Below are positions 19,462 through 28,869 of a stretch of DNA of 64,000 nucleotides, in pieces. The notes under the pieces are model-generated. The model saw only the letters and a list, made by a program, of their open reading frames with translations, was not told the DNA's origin and did not search any database. The stretch is from Lactobacillus mulieris (GTDB lineage Bacteria > Bacillota > Bacilli > Lactobacillales > Lactobacillaceae). A program made the translations under genes and the position numbers. How positions within the stretch are numbered: position 1 is the first letter of the stretch; each line of letters opens with the position of its first letter. The stretch is from NCBI RefSeq assembly GCF_007095465.1, contig NZ_SDGL01000007.1, positions 46,956-110,955 of the forward strand, given 5' to 3'.

Positions 19462-20349
19462 CTATGTGTGCTGATTAAGAAAATGTTTAACCGCTCCTAT
19501 TCTTCCCGCTTCATTACCTAATGAAGCCGCTACAACTTTTTTAGGTAGAAATCGTTTATCCTGAACTTTTTTATTTAAAGCAACTTGAATTTTAGTTAAC
19601 AACATATCTGGATTTGAAAAAATTCCTCCACCAATGATAAACACTTCTGGATTTATTAAATATGAAATAGTTAAAATACCATCTGTTAAGTTGTCAATAA
19701 ATTCATCTAAAACTTCCTTGGCAATGGTATTTCCATCTGCTAATTCTTTAAAAAAGCTACGACCGTCTTGATTTTCTTTACCGGTTTTCTTTTCAAAGTT
19801 TTTAACCAATGATGTAGTGGAAGCAATATTTTGCCAATCTTGGCCTTTTATTGGTAAATATCCAACTTCACCAGCAGTATAACTACTTCCATTAAATATT
19901 TTTCCATTAATGATTATGCTTCCACCTATTCCTGTACCTACTGTAATCATTGCTGCAGTTTTAATGCCTTTAGCTTTACCTAGCCATGCTTCTCCAAGTG
20001 CTGCGCAGTTAACATCATTTTCAACAGAAACAGGTAATTTAAACTGCTTATTAATTTCAGTAGTAAAGTCTGTCCCTATATATCCAGGTATTGTGTAGCC
20101 AGCATAAATTATTTCTCCGGTATTGCTATTAACAACTCCGGCACTTGAAATAGCAACACCACTTATTTCGTTTTCCCTTGTATAACTTCTAATCAAATTA
20201 CACACTTGTTCTAAAATATCATTGGTTTTATTTTCATAATCAATATGAGTAGAAACTTCTTTATAATTATTAAGACTTTGCCCTTCTGTGGAATATAAAT
20301 CTGCTTTAATACAGGTGCCACCAATATCTATTCCGATAATTTTCTTCAT
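19462..20349 (-). CDS. nanK: ROK-family kinase, probable N-acetylmannosamine kinase
   Basis: A 295-residue ROK sugar kinase that would make ManNAc 6-phosphate for NanE. Seen: the phosphate-binding loop GIDIGGTCIKADLYS, the catalytic stretch VENDVNCAALGEAWLG, and GTGIGGSII. AGEVGYLPI is present, but the CxCGxxGCxE zinc site of classical ROK kinases is missing, as in several Gram-positive NanK-like proteins. Its place behind the nan genes supports the role; a general glucokinase is the alternative. A hairpin separates it from the oxidoreductase gene, and the V-ATPase follows at once. Confidence 0.82.
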   Translation of the reverse strand: MKKIIGIDIGGTCIKADLYSTEGQSLNNYKEVSTHIDYENKTNDILEQVCNLIRSYTRENEISGVAISSAGVVNSNTGEIIYAGYTIPGYIGTDFTTEINKQFKLPVSVENDVNCAALGEAWLGKAKGIKTAAMITVGTGIGGSIIINGKIFNGSSYTAGEVGYLPIKGQDWQNIASTTSLVKNFEKKTGKENQDGRSFFKELADGNTIAKEVLDEFIDNLTDGILTISYLINPEVFIIGGGIFSNPDMLLTKIQVALNKKVQDKRFLPKKVVAASLGNEAGRIGAVKHFLNQHT

Positions 20350-20372
20350 AATCTAATCCTTTCTACTTTAAA

Positions 20373-20409
20373 AGCAAAAAATGGGATTGGGAGCGCCCCA
20401 AACCCATTT
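20373..20409 (-). terminator. Intrinsic terminator or attenuator between the oxidoreductase gene and nanK
   Basis: On the minus strand, arms AATGGGTTTGGG and CCCAATCCCATT (one mismatch) with a five-base loop GCGCT, followed by T6. There is no room for a promoter between it and nanK, so some read-through is likely. Confidence 0.75.
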
Positions 20410-20415
20410 ATTACC

Positions 20416-21525
20416 TTATTCCCCAGTAATTTCTAAAAGTTTTACCTTACGATCTTCAGCAAGTGAACGAGTACATGCATCCGCAGTTGCAATTGATTCA
20501 AGGGCAGCTACACCATTAAGTAATTTTTCAAATTCTTTTGTGCCTTTACCGCCTTTCATAATGTATTGAAGATATGCCATTTCTTTGTCAATGCATGTTT
20601 GAAGCCATAATGGTGATCTTACACCTGGTTTACCATAAGCAATAGCTCCATCCATTCCACGACCTGTATAAATTGCTGTACGATCATCGTCTTCTTCTTG
20701 TGTTTCATGAATTAAGAAGTGAGATTCGCCTTCACCTTTAACCCGAAGAGTGCCACCAGTGTTATACATATCAAGCTTAATTGCACCTTTAGTACCTTCA
20801 ATTAATAAGTAGTGTTCACCCCAACGGAAGGCATTTCCATATTCAAGGATGGCATAACGATCATCTGGATATTCCATATTGATAAGTAACATATCATCCT
20901 CATCTCCGAAGTGCTCACCTTTGTGGTAAACATTTCCACCAGTCATAGTTACTTCCTTAGGCATACCTCCCATAATGAATTGGATACAATCCAATTCATG
21001 AATATGGTGGTAAAGGTGACCACCTGACTTAGAACGAATCTTCTTCCAAGAAACTGTTGGCTGTTGTTCTTCCCAACCAGTTCTAGCAGCGTGGCAGAAT
21101 AAGACTTTGCCAATCTTACCTTCATTGATTAATTCTTTAGCATGGTGTACACCATTAAAGAAATTCATAATGTGTCCAGCCATAAATACAACGTGATTTT
21201 CCTTACATGCATCAACCATAGCTTTACAGTCTTCATATTTTAATGCGATTGGTTTTTCACAGAAAACATGCTTTCCGTGTTCAGCAGCTTTGATAACTGG
21301 ATCACGGTGTAAGTAACTTGGTGAAGCAACCATTACACAATCAATATCATCACGTGATACTAATTCATCTAAACTTGCACAATTGTCAGCACCTAATTCA
21401 GCAGCAATTTCTTTACCATGATTTGGATCATACACTGCAACTACTGCTGCATCTTCAATTCTATTCATTGATCTAGCTAAATCGGCACCAAAATATCCTG
21501 CTCCAACAATTCCATACTTAATCAT
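20416..21525 (-). CDS. Gfo/Idh/MocA oxidoreductase, probable 2,7-anhydro-Neu5Ac oxidoreductase (NanOx/NanX-like)
   Basis: A 369-residue NAD-dependent enzyme. Seen: Rossmann GIVGAGYFGADLA at the N terminus, the family EKP motif at residues 90-92, and a catalytic histidine cluster HLYHHIHELD (about 170-179). In E. coli (YjhC/NanX) and Ruminococcus gnavus (NanOx), enzymes of this family convert 2,7-anhydro-Neu5Ac to Neu5Ac. It lies directly behind the sialidase in the same operon, and no other gene here needs such an enzyme. Family assignment is firm; substrate is inferred from context. Confidence 0.8.
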   Translation of the reverse strand: MIKYGIVGAGYFGADLARSMNRIEDAAVVAVYDPNHGKEIAAELGADNCASLDELVSRDDIDCVMVASPSYLHRDPVIKAAEHGKHVFCEKPIALKYEDCKAMVDACKENHVVFMAGHIMNFFNGVHHAKELINEGKIGKVLFCHAARTGWEEQQPTVSWKKIRSKSGGHLYHHIHELDCIQFIMGGMPKEVTMTGGNVYHKGEHFGDEDDMLLINMEYPDDRYAILEYGNAFRWGEHYLLIEGTKGAIKLDMYNTGGTLRVKGEGESHFLIHETQEEDDDRTAIYTGRGMDGAIAYGKPGVRSPLWLQTCIDKEMAYLQYIMKGGKGTKEFEKLLNGVAALESIATADACTRSLAEDRKVKLLEITGE

Positions 21526-21545
21526 AATTACTATCTTCTTTCTCT

Positions 21546-23648
21546 TTAACTCATTAAATCTTTAATATCGAAACTAATATAAGGTACAACATTCTTCATA
21601 TGTAGTTCATTTCTAGACCAAGAATCGAATTTTTCAAACATTACACCTATTTTGTGATTTGGAAGTTCTGTCAGTGTTGAATAGGAATATCCATACTGAC
21701 TGTTATCAATGTCATGATGATACTTCCAATCAATTGTGTTATTTGAATTAATCAATCCAATCCAAATCTGACCATGTCTTCTACCAGCAGTTGAATTAGG
21801 AGTACTCAAGATAACTGCATTCTTTCCATCAATTTTTTGACTGTAATTAATAATTGATAATTCTGTTCCATACGATGGATTACTGATAAAACTCAAATAC
21901 TGTGGCTTACTCCAGGTATTACCAGAATCATAGCTGGTAATATATGCTATTTTTCCATTATTGGTTCTCATATATGTTTGAAGAACACCTGGACTTAATT
22001 CAACAATTTGACCTTCAGCTGACCAACTAGATGGAAGCGGGATAGTCTTTTGATTCCATGTCAAACCATTATCGTCACTATAGATAAATACTGATTCTTT
22101 GCCAGTATAACTACTAATTAAGATTCTTCCAGTTTTAGAATCAACAATTCCACGTCCTGGTCCTAAATATGGTGCATTTCTATTTAAGCCCATAAGTGGA
22201 GGTAACAGTTTTGGAGGCGTCCAAGTATCTCCAAAATTGGAACTAGTAATATAAGCAATATAATTAGTTGGAACGACTTTGAATAATGCATCTTTATAGA
22301 AGATATTCATATTCACCATTTTGCCGTTTTTATATTCTGTTTTCTTATTATTTTCAAAAGATACTGAGTATTGTTCAGTTCTTAAAGCGCTTCCATTTTT
22401 CGATAAAGAAAAATCACTATTTACTCTAAAATCAGTAGGGCTATTAGTACGATCATCGTAAATTATTCCACCTTCACGAACAGTGTAGTTATAGCCAGAT
22501 TCTCCTTGTTTCTTAAGTTTCAAATAAGTGTGGCCATTAATATCCTTATATCCAGAATCAGATCTCGTAGCATCCCTAAAACTAACACCAGCAGGCATCA
22601 CATCTGCAAACAGAAATACTTTCTTATCTTTTTCTACAATAACTGAATCAATATAAGTAGCTCCACCACTAATTTGCAAATCTCTCATTTGAGGGGATCT
22701 TGGCCAATCTAATGGTACGTTAGCAAAATCATCAAAAGCTAATGTTAATTTGGGTTCCCTCCAGGTCATTCCTGAATCATCACTATAAGAAGTGGCGATA
22801 TTTATTTTGTTCAAGAAATCATGAGTTCCACCATATCTTGCATCTATACTTGAAAAGACTCTACCATTAGAAAAGGTATATAGTACTGGAATTCTAAAAT
22901 AATTAGACCCTGTTTCATCATTTGCTTTATATATTAAATGATTAGAAATTGAATTAGATGTAAGCTCTTCTAATTGGTTTTGAGATAAAGCATTACCAAA
23001 AACTTTAAATTGATTTACTTTACCATCAAATCCAAAATCTAACTTTCCAGCTCTATTAACCCCACCTAACATATAGGTGTCAATACCTTGGATATCCTTG
23101 ATTCCTAAAAAGTTAGTCATATATTCTTCAGCTACCTTAGTTCCATTAGCATACAGACTATATGTTTTTGTTTTGGCGTCAACAGAAAGGGCGATAGTAT
23201 TTTCTACAGATTTTTTGTTGTATTTTCCCCACAAGGAAGCTGGTCTAGATACTAAATTATTAATTTTTTTAGAAGTATCTCTCGCTTCCATTCCTAGCTC
23301 ACCGTTATCTCTAACAAAAACATCAAGATAACTATTATTATTGCCTGGTTTTGAATTAGAAAATCCAAATAAAGCCTGTAAACCCGTATTACTATACTGT
23401 TCAAAAGATAGGACAATTGAAAAACTATGATTATTTATCAACTTGCTATTAAGCTCATTCGTTATATTATAGCCAGTTCTATTTAGCTTAATATTATTCG
23501 CTTCATAAATTGGCTTAAGTGTTTCTTTTGATACGTTAGTTATTTTATTATTATCACTAATCGTATTAGCTTGCACAGGGGTAGTTATCAAACTGCAAGA
23601 AACAGCTAAAGCAGTTAAACTACTAGTGATACTCCCTTTATATTTCAT
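21546..23648 (-). CDS. Secreted GH33 sialidase with N-terminal lectin-like domain; probable intramolecular trans-sialidase
   Basis: A 700-residue secreted enzyme. Signal peptide: MKYKGS start, hydrophobic core, cleavage near VQA-NT. A concanavalin/laminin-G-like (CBM40-like) domain covers residues about 45-230, followed by a GH33 propeller. Seen: YFRIP with Arg252; DARYGGTHD with Arg271 and acid/base Asp277; Asp-boxes near 289-296, 469-476 (degenerate), 524-531 and 572-579; Glu545; Arg561; Arg623; nucleophile Tyr656. Trp677, 21 residues after the tyrosine, matches the tryptophan that marks R. gnavus NanH (Trp698) and pneumococcal NanB (Trp674); their threonine two before the Glu is Ser543 here. 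No LPXTG anchor, so probably released. The ATG at 23648 is chosen behind GGGGGG; an upstream ATG overlaps the nanQ stop. Confidence 0.93.
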   Translation of the reverse strand: MKYKGSITSSLTALAVSCSLITTPVQANTISDNNKITNVSKETLKPIYEANNIKLNRTGYNITNELNSKLINNHSFSIVLSFEQYSNTGLQALFGFSNSKPGNNNSYLDVFVRDNGELGMEARDTSKKINNLVSRPASLWGKYNKKSVENTIALSVDAKTKTYSLYANGTKVAEEYMTNFLGIKDIQGIDTYMLGGVNRAGKLDFGFDGKVNQFKVFGNALSQNQLEELTSNSISNHLIYKANDETGSNYFRIPVLYTFSNGRVFSSIDARYGGTHDFLNKINIATSYSDDSGMTWREPKLTLAFDDFANVPLDWPRSPQMRDLQISGGATYIDSVIVEKDKKVFLFADVMPAGVSFRDATRSDSGYKDINGHTYLKLKKQGESGYNYTVREGGIIYDDRTNSPTDFRVNSDFSLSKNGSALRTEQYSVSFENNKKTEYKNGKMVNMNIFYKDALFKVVPTNYIAYITSSNFGDTWTPPKLLPPLMGLNRNAPYLGPGRGIVDSKTGRILISSYTGKESVFIYSDDNGLTWNQKTIPLPSSWSAEGQIVELSPGVLQTYMRTNNGKIAYITSYDSGNTWSKPQYLSFISNPSYGTELSIINYSQKIDGKNAVILSTPNSTAGRRHGQIWIGLINSNNTIDWKYHHDIDNSQYGYSYSTLTELPNHKIGVMFEKFDSWSRNELHMKNVVPYISFDIKDLMS

Positions 23649-23662
23649 AGCTATCCCCCCCA

Positions 23663-24115
23663 TTAATAATTACGGACTTTAATAACCACCTTCTTAACTG
23701 GATTGTCATTAATTCTTACTTTTGGTTGATGGAAATCATCAGCAAATGCAACTACCATATTACTTTCAGTTAAAGTAATTGTTTGATATAAATCACTCTT
23801 ATAAAATAGAACATCATCTTTTTCACTATATGGATCTACTTGAGTTGCATATGGTAAAGATGTAACTGCAATTTTTTCAGTATTTTTGACAACAAGATGG
23901 ATATCTAAATAATCCTTGTGTGCTTCAAATTTAATTCCTGGTTCGTTGTCTGCGACATAATTGAAACACATTGCAAAAACATTATCGCCATCAATTTCAT
24001 TACGACCTTCTTTTAAAGTATTTAAGTCTGTATTTTCTAAGAAATCACAAACTTTTGAAAAGTAAGGATTTAAAGATGCATATTTTCTAAATTTTGATCT
24101 TTCAGTAACTATCAT
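23663..24115 (-). CDS. nanQ: YhcH/NanQ family protein, N-acetylneuraminate anomerase
   Basis: A 150-residue cupin-like protein of the YhcH/EbgC family; NanQ speeds interconversion of sialic-acid anomers so that the lyase can act. Seen: the metal-binding pattern FEAHKDYLDIH and a second DFHQPKV. The ATG at 24115 is preferred behind GAGG; the earlier possible start at 24157 would overlap the symporter gene. Confidence 0.87.
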   Translation of the reverse strand: MIVTERSKFRKYASLNPYFSKVCDFLENTDLNTLKEGRNEIDGDNVFAMCFNYVADNEPGIKFEAHKDYLDIHLVVKNTEKIAVTSLPYATQVDPYSEKDDVLFYKSDLYQTITLTESNMVVAFADDFHQPKVRINDNPVKKVVIKVRNY

Positions 24116-24138
24116 AATTAATACCTCTTTAACTTTCT

Positions 24139-25677
24139 TTAGTGACGCTTTTCCCAACTCTGATCTGCCAAGATTTCAGGAATATCATAAATGGTAGTAT
24201 ATTTTGGTGCTTTTTCTTTCCCAGTTAAAACTGAAATCACATAACCGCTGATGAATGAAACAACAATTGAAATAATTGAGTATGCCCAGTAGTTAACTGC
24301 AGTTGGTGGTAAGAAATACTTAATCCAGACCATGATGATTCCTGAAACAATTAATGCTCCATATGCTCCATATTTATTAGCTCTCTTTGAAGCAAAGCCT
24401 AATACAAAGACGCCACCAAGCAATCCAAGAACTAAGCCCATGAAGCTGTTAAACCATTCATAAGCAGATTTAATTTGTGAATGGGCCATAATTATAGCTA
24501 CAACAATTGAAAAAATACCAACAATTAATGAAACCCATTGTCCAATCTTAGTCCGGCGCTTATCATCCATACCTTTTGAAAGAACATCCTGAACATCCAA
24601 AGTCCAAGAAGTTGCAACTGAATTAAGACCAGTCGAAATAGTAGATTGAGCTGCTGCATAAATAGCAGCTAGGATAATACCAGTTACCCCTACAGGGAGT
24701 TCATAAGCGATAAAGTACATGAAGATTTGGTCTTGAGCCACGTTGCCGATTGAACTTGTTGCATGTTGTACTTTATAAAAAACATATAAACCTGTTCCGA
24801 TTAAGTAAAAGACGGTTGCAACACCTAAAGATAATACACCGTTAGTAAATAACATCTTGTTTAATTTCTTAATGTTTTGAGTAGTAGTAAAACGTTGTAC
24901 TAAGTCTTGTGATGATGCATATGATGAGAAAATGGTCAAACCTGAACCCATAACAATCAAGAATACTGAACCAGATAGAAGATTTGGATCAAATAGCTTT
25001 TCACTAGAAGATAAAAATTTTCCGTGAGCTAATTGCGTTGCGATTGCACCAAAGCCACCATTGATATCTTTAATCAAAACAAATAATGCAATAACAACGC
25101 CACCAATTAAGATTATTCCTTGAATAAAGTCTGTCCATAAAACTGATTTTAATCCACCAGTATATGAATAGATAATCGCAATAATACCCATTAAAATAAT
25201 TAAGATATTAATATCAATTCCAGTAAGTGCTGCCAATCCAAATGATGGTAGATACATAATAATAGACATTCTACCTAATTGATAAATGATGAAAAGCGCA
25301 GCAGAAATAATTCTAAGAGCTTTTGAATCAAACCTTCTAGCTAAATAATCATAAGCTGTATCAATATCCATTCGGGCAAAAATCGGAAGAACATATTTAA
25401 TTGCTAATGGAATTGCAATAAGCATTCCTAATTGTGCAAACCATAAAATCCAACTCCCAGCATAAGAGTTACCTGCTAATCCTAAGAATGAAATAGGACT
25501 AAGCATTGTAGCGAACAAGGAAACTGAAGTAACATACCAAGGAACTGATCCATCACCTTTGAAGAATTCTTTACCTTGCATTTCCTTTTTTGAAAAATAT
25601 AATCCAGCCAATAATACTATTAGCAAATAGACAATTAAAACCGCTAAATCTATACCGGTAAAACCTGTTTTACTCAT
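24139..25677 (-). CDS. Sodium:solute symporter (SSS family), probable sialic-acid transporter
   Basis: A 512-residue membrane protein with about 13 helices. Seen: N-terminal AGLYFSKKEMQGKEFFKG, and the fifth-helix-repeat motif AAQSTISTGLNSVATS, which in SSS proteins supplies the Na+-site serines. The nan context points to Neu5Ac or its 2,7-anhydro form as substrate. Use of Na+ is expected from the family and links it to the Na+-type V-ATPase downstream. GGAGAATT lies ahead of the ATG. Confidence 0.88.
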   Translation of the reverse strand: MSKTGFTGIDLAVLIVYLLIVLLAGLYFSKKEMQGKEFFKGDGSVPWYVTSVSLFATMLSPISFLGLAGNSYAGSWILWFAQLGMLIAIPLAIKYVLPIFARMDIDTAYDYLARRFDSKALRIISAALFIIYQLGRMSIIMYLPSFGLAALTGIDINILIILMGIIAIIYSYTGGLKSVLWTDFIQGIILIGGVVIALFVLIKDINGGFGAIATQLAHGKFLSSSEKLFDPNLLSGSVFLIVMGSGLTIFSSYASSQDLVQRFTTTQNIKKLNKMLFTNGVLSLGVATVFYLIGTGLYVFYKVQHATSSIGNVAQDQIFMYFIAYELPVGVTGIILAAIYAAAQSTISTGLNSVATSWTLDVQDVLSKGMDDKRRTKIGQWVSLIVGIFSIVVAIIMAHSQIKSAYEWFNSFMGLVLGLLGGVFVLGFASKRANKYGAYGALIVSGIIMVWIKYFLPPTAVNYWAYSIISIVVSFISGYVISVLTGKEKAPKYTTIYDIPEILADQSWEKRH

Positions 25678-25704
25678 AGTAATTCTCCATTTTCTAGCTA
25701 CGAA

Positions 25705-26622
25705 CTAAAGAAATGCTTTTCTTGCTTCTCCAATCATTTCAGCAGCTTCCTTAGCAATCATCTTATCTGGTTCTGATAATGGCTCTAATGGTGCACGAAC
25801 AGATCCAATGTCTAAATCTTCATTAATTCGAAGTATCTCTTTGGCAACAGCATACATATTTGCTTTACCAGATACCATTTTGTAAATAATTGAATCAATA
25901 GCATATTGGAGCTTTCTTGCATCTTCAAGCTTCTTTTCATGAATAAGTTCATTAAGCTTCAAGAATAAATCTGGCATAACTGCATAAGTACCACCAATAC
26001 CAGCTTTTGCCCCCATTACGCGTCCACCAAGGAATTGTTCATCTGGACCATTGAATACAATATAGTCATCTCCACCTGCCGCAACAAACATTTGAATATC
26101 TTGTACAGGCATTGAAGAATTTTTAACACCAATAACTCTTGGATTCTTTCTCATTTCAGCGTATAAGTTACCTGTTAATGCAACACCAGCTAATTGAGGA
26201 ATATTGTAAATAATAAAATCAGTATTTGGTGCAGCCGCACTGATATCATTCCAATACTTAGCAATTGAATATTCTGGAAGTTTAAAGTAAATTGGCGGTA
26301 TTGCGGCAATTGCATCTACACCAACTTCTTCTGAATGTCTTGCCAATTCAACACTGTCCTTGGTATTATTGCAGGCAACATGGTTAATTACAGTTAATTT
26401 TCCCTTTGCTACTTCCATAACAGCTTCAATTATTTTTTTACGATCTTCTACGCTTTGATAAATACATTCACCAGAAGATCCATTAACATAAATACCTTGA
26501 ACACCTTTTTCAATAAAGTACTTTACCAGTTCTTTTACTCTTTCAGAACTTACTTCACCATTGTCATCATAACAAGCGTAAAATGCTGGAATAACACCTT
26601 CATATTTTGATAAATTTCTCAT
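25705..26622 (-). CDS. nanA: N-acetylneuraminate lyase
   Basis: A 305-residue class I aldolase of the DHDPS/NAL family that splits Neu5Ac into ManNAc and pyruvate. Seen: NGSSGECIYQS (the GSTGE-type carboxylate-binding loop, about 48-56), Tyr139 in FIIYNIP, and the Schiff-base Lys167 in IGVKNSS. AAGGAG lies upstream. Operon position between nanE and the symporter confirms the lyase role. Confidence 0.93.
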   Translation of the reverse strand: MRNLSKYEGVIPAFYACYDDNGEVSSERVKELVKYFIEKGVQGIYVNGSSGECIYQSVEDRKKIIEAVMEVAKGKLTVINHVACNNTKDSVELARHSEEVGVDAIAAIPPIYFKLPEYSIAKYWNDISAAAPNTDFIIYNIPQLAGVALTGNLYAEMRKNPRVIGVKNSSMPVQDIQMFVAAGGDDYIVFNGPDEQFLGGRVMGAKAGIGGTYAVMPDLFLKLNELIHEKKLEDARKLQYAIDSIIYKMVSGKANMYAVAKEILRINEDLDIGSVRAPLEPLSEPDKMIAKEAAEMIGEARKAFL

Positions 26623-26635
26623 GATCTATTCTCCT

Positions 26636-27343
26636 TTAATCTTTTTTAACGACTTTTATAAAACGTTGAGCAATTTCTTTAGGTCTGGTAATTGCTCCAC
26701 CAATAACAACACTAAGTACACCTTCTGAATACACCTTTTGTAATTGTTCTGGTGTGTGGATTCTTCCTTCTGCAATTACAGGTAATTGAGCATCAACTAA
26801 TTTCTTTATTAAATCAAAATCGGGTCCATCTAACTTAGGACTTTCGTCTGTATACCCTGATAATGTAGTTCCTACAAAATCGACTCCTGCATCAAAAGCG
26901 TTTTTTCCCTCTTCAAAATTGCTCGTATCTGCCATTAATAATTGATTAGGATACTTTTCTTTAATTTGACTAACGAATTCATGAATTGTTAATCCATCAT
27001 GTCTAGGTCTTAAAGTGGCATCAAATGCAATAACAGGAGTATGACAAGCTACTAATTCATCTACTTCATTCATAGTAGCGGTTATATATGGTTTTTCAGG
27101 TGGATAATCTCTCTTAATAATTCCAATAATTGGCAATTCAGTTATTTGTTGAATCGCTTTAATATCTCTAACAGAATTTGCTCGAATACCAACTGCACCA
27201 GCTTCTTCAGCTGCTTTAGCCATATAAGGCATTAAACTGAATTTTTCTTCATATAAAGGTTCATTAGGTAAAGCTTGACAAGATATAATTACTCCACCTC
27301 CAACTTGAGAAGTGAATTCTTTCTTAGTCCAACTTCGTCCCAT
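26636..27343 (-). CDS. nanE: N-acetylmannosamine-6-phosphate 2-epimerase
   Basis: A 235-residue TIM-barrel epimerase converting ManNAc-6-P to GlcNAc-6-P. Seen: [14 protein letters not shown] at the N terminus, GIIKRDYP with the catalytic lysine, and the phosphate-binding C-terminal [12 protein letters not shown] and [10 protein letters not shown]. Its AAGGAGGG ribosome-binding site lies inside the last codons of nanR. Confidence 0.95.
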   Translation of the reverse strand: MGRSWTKKEFTSQVGGGVIISCQALPNEPLYEEKFSLMPYMAKAAEEAGAVGIRANSVRDIKAIQQITELPIIGIIKRDYPPEKPYITATMNEVDELVACHTPVIAFDATLRPRHDGLTIHEFVSQIKEKYPNQLLMADTSNFEEGKNAFDAGVDFVGTTLSGYTDESPKLDGPDFDLIKKLVDAQLPVIAEGRIHTPEQLQKVYSEGVLSVVIGGAITRPKEIAQRFIKVVKKD

Positions 27344-27344
27344 A

Positions 27345-28151
27345 CTATCCCTCCTTGTGAATTATAGTTCGATCATAATAAAATCTTCTTTCATCATCGT
27401 CGAGGAAAAATGAGAATAAACAATCAGTCATCAATAAAATCGGAAACTGAGGTGAGATTTTATTTCCATAAGACAAATTTTCTGTAGAAGGTAACAATAC
27501 CAGTTCATCACAAAAATCATGCTTATCAAAATTTCTCGTTGTCATAAGGATTGTCTTGGCTCCCTTTTCTTTGGCTGAAGCTAATCCTTTAATAACGCAT
27601 TTTGTTTTACCAGAAATTGATGCTCCGATAATTAAACTGGAATCATCTACTAACAAACTATTCCAAATTATCATGTCATCATCATCAATCATTTCACCCA
27701 TAATACCTAATCGCATAAAACGCATTTTAAGTTCACTTAATGCTAAAGCAGAACTACCTTTACCATAGAAGTAAATTTTAGAAGCAGATTCAATCATCTT
27801 TTTAATACGATCTAATTTCTTTTCATCTAAAACTGAATAATTTTTTTGCAACATTTCCTCATAATCGGACAATACATTTTGAGTCCAATCTTTATAACCA
27901 GAACTTCTCTTTTGATTCTCAACCATAATCTGGTATTGATACAAAAAATCTCTAAATCCTTTAAAGCCGCATTTTTTCGAAAATCTAGTTAAACTCGCCT
28001 TTGAAACATGAAGTTCTTTACAAAAGAAATTTGCTTTTATACTTGTAATTTCTCTATTTTTAAGAAAATGATATGCAATTTCTTTTTCTGTATTTGTCAT
28101 TTTTTCTAGATTGGATTCAATGCTAGTAATTGGTTCAGAATTTAATAGCAT
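27345..28151 (-). CDS. nanR: RpiR-family regulator of the sialic-acid operon
   Basis: A 268-residue regulator with an N-terminal HTH_6 domain ([18 protein letters not shown] about 46-63) and a C-terminal SIS domain ([34 protein letters not shown]), which in nan regulators binds ManNAc-6-P or GlcNAc-6-P. First gene of the operon, so probably autoregulated through palindromes just upstream. GGAGG precedes the ATG. Confidence 0.87.
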   Translation of the reverse strand: MLLNSEPITSIESNLEKMTNTEKEIAYHFLKNREITSIKANFFCKELHVSKASLTRFSKKCGFKGFRDFLYQYQIMVENQKRSSGYKDWTQNVLSDYEEMLQKNYSVLDEKKLDRIKKMIESASKIYFYGKGSSALALSELKMRFMRLGIMGEMIDDDDMIIWNSLLVDDSSLIIGASISGKTKCVIKGLASAKEKGAKTILMTTRNFDKHDFCDELVLLPSTENLSYGNKISPQFPILLMTDCLFSFFLDDDERRFYYDRTIIHKEG

Positions 28152-28170
28152 TGGGGGCCTCCACTTTTGT

Positions 28171-28184
28171 TGTAAACGTTTACA
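28171..28184. promoter_or_regulatory. Perfect palindromic cre site of the nan operon
   Basis: TGTAAACGTTTACA matches the CcpA consensus at every position and is a full palindrome. It sits just downstream of the -10 box, where bound CcpA would block transcription. Confidence 0.9.
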
Positions 28185-28187
28185 TAA

Positions 28188-28193
28188 ATTATA
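28188..28193 (-). promoter_or_regulatory. -10 box of the nan operon
   Basis: Perfect TATAAT on the minus strand, 37 bp ahead of the nanR ATG. The -35 region is weak (TTGAAA at a 20-bp spacing, within the palindrome below), so an activator or regulator may act there. Confidence 0.65.
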
Positions 28194-28209
28194 GTATCAT
28201 CTATGGAAC

Positions 28210-28257
28210 TCTATTTCAAATAGAATGAACATTTAGAAATTTGTTTCTATTAATAGA
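28210..28257. promoter_or_regulatory. Two palindromes, candidate NanR operators
   Basis: TCTATTTCAAATAGA (28210-28224) and TCTATTAATAGA (28246-28257) share the half-site TCTATT/AATAGA. Their centres are about 34 bp apart. The first covers the -35 region of the nan promoter. Confidence 0.5.
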
Positions 28258-28453
28258 CAAAAATTAAAAAGTTATTTAGCTTTAATTTGGAGATATTCAC
28301 AAATATCGTTCAAATTTTGGATAAATGTTAGTTTATTTTTTAAAAAAAGGCTTTGAAACTTCAAATAAGTAAAATCATTATATTTAAATATTAGCTTCAC
28401 ATTGTGAATTACATTTACAAGAAATGATATAATTTGATTCCATGTTTCATAAA

Positions 28454-28476
28454 TAAAAAAGAGGACTACGTCCTCT
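28454..28476 (-). terminator. Minus-strand intrinsic terminator behind a degraded gene
   Basis: Arms AGAGGAC and GTCCTCT with a GTA loop, then T6. It follows the remnant at 28466-28640; no intact gene uses it. Confidence 0.6.
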
Positions 28477-28640
28477 GCATTTCTTCTATTACAAATTCAT
28501 ATACTTCTTTTAAACTATATATTTTTCTAGTCTCTATTAATATTCCTTTATATCACCAGTGAAATTACTTGCTTTACTTGTTCAGAGTCTTCACACGAAT
28601 CGATTATTTTTCTTAATTTAGTATTAGTTAGCAATCAGTG
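28466..28640 (-). pseudogene. Degraded C-terminal gene remnant, family unknown
   Basis: Two short minus-strand reading frames join across a frameshift near 28558: one gives LRKIIDSCEDSEQVKQVI, the other ILIETRKIYSLKEVYEF ending EEMQRT. The composition looks like real helical protein, but I do not recognise the family. It ends at a terminator hairpin. Confidence 0.3.
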
Positions 28641-28826
28641 GACGGTATTTGTAATTTCTAATTTCTCCGCTTTTTTGAAATATATTGTAGTAATGTTGCT
28701 CTATCTGGTAAGTCCACATCTAAATACACATTTTTGTAAGCCTTTATACGCTTATATTTACATTTTTATTCCGACTTATAAGTAGTTCCAATTTCCAACA
28801 AAAGTGGAAATTAACTTGCTTGCGAA

Positions 28827-28856
28827 AATAAAAAAGCTGACTTACATCAGCCTTTT
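28827..28856 (-). terminator. Minus-strand terminator behind a second remnant
   Basis: Arms GGCTGA and TCAGCT with a loop TGTAAG, then a T-rich run. Confidence 0.6.
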
Positions 28857-28869
28857 CATCATTAATTCC

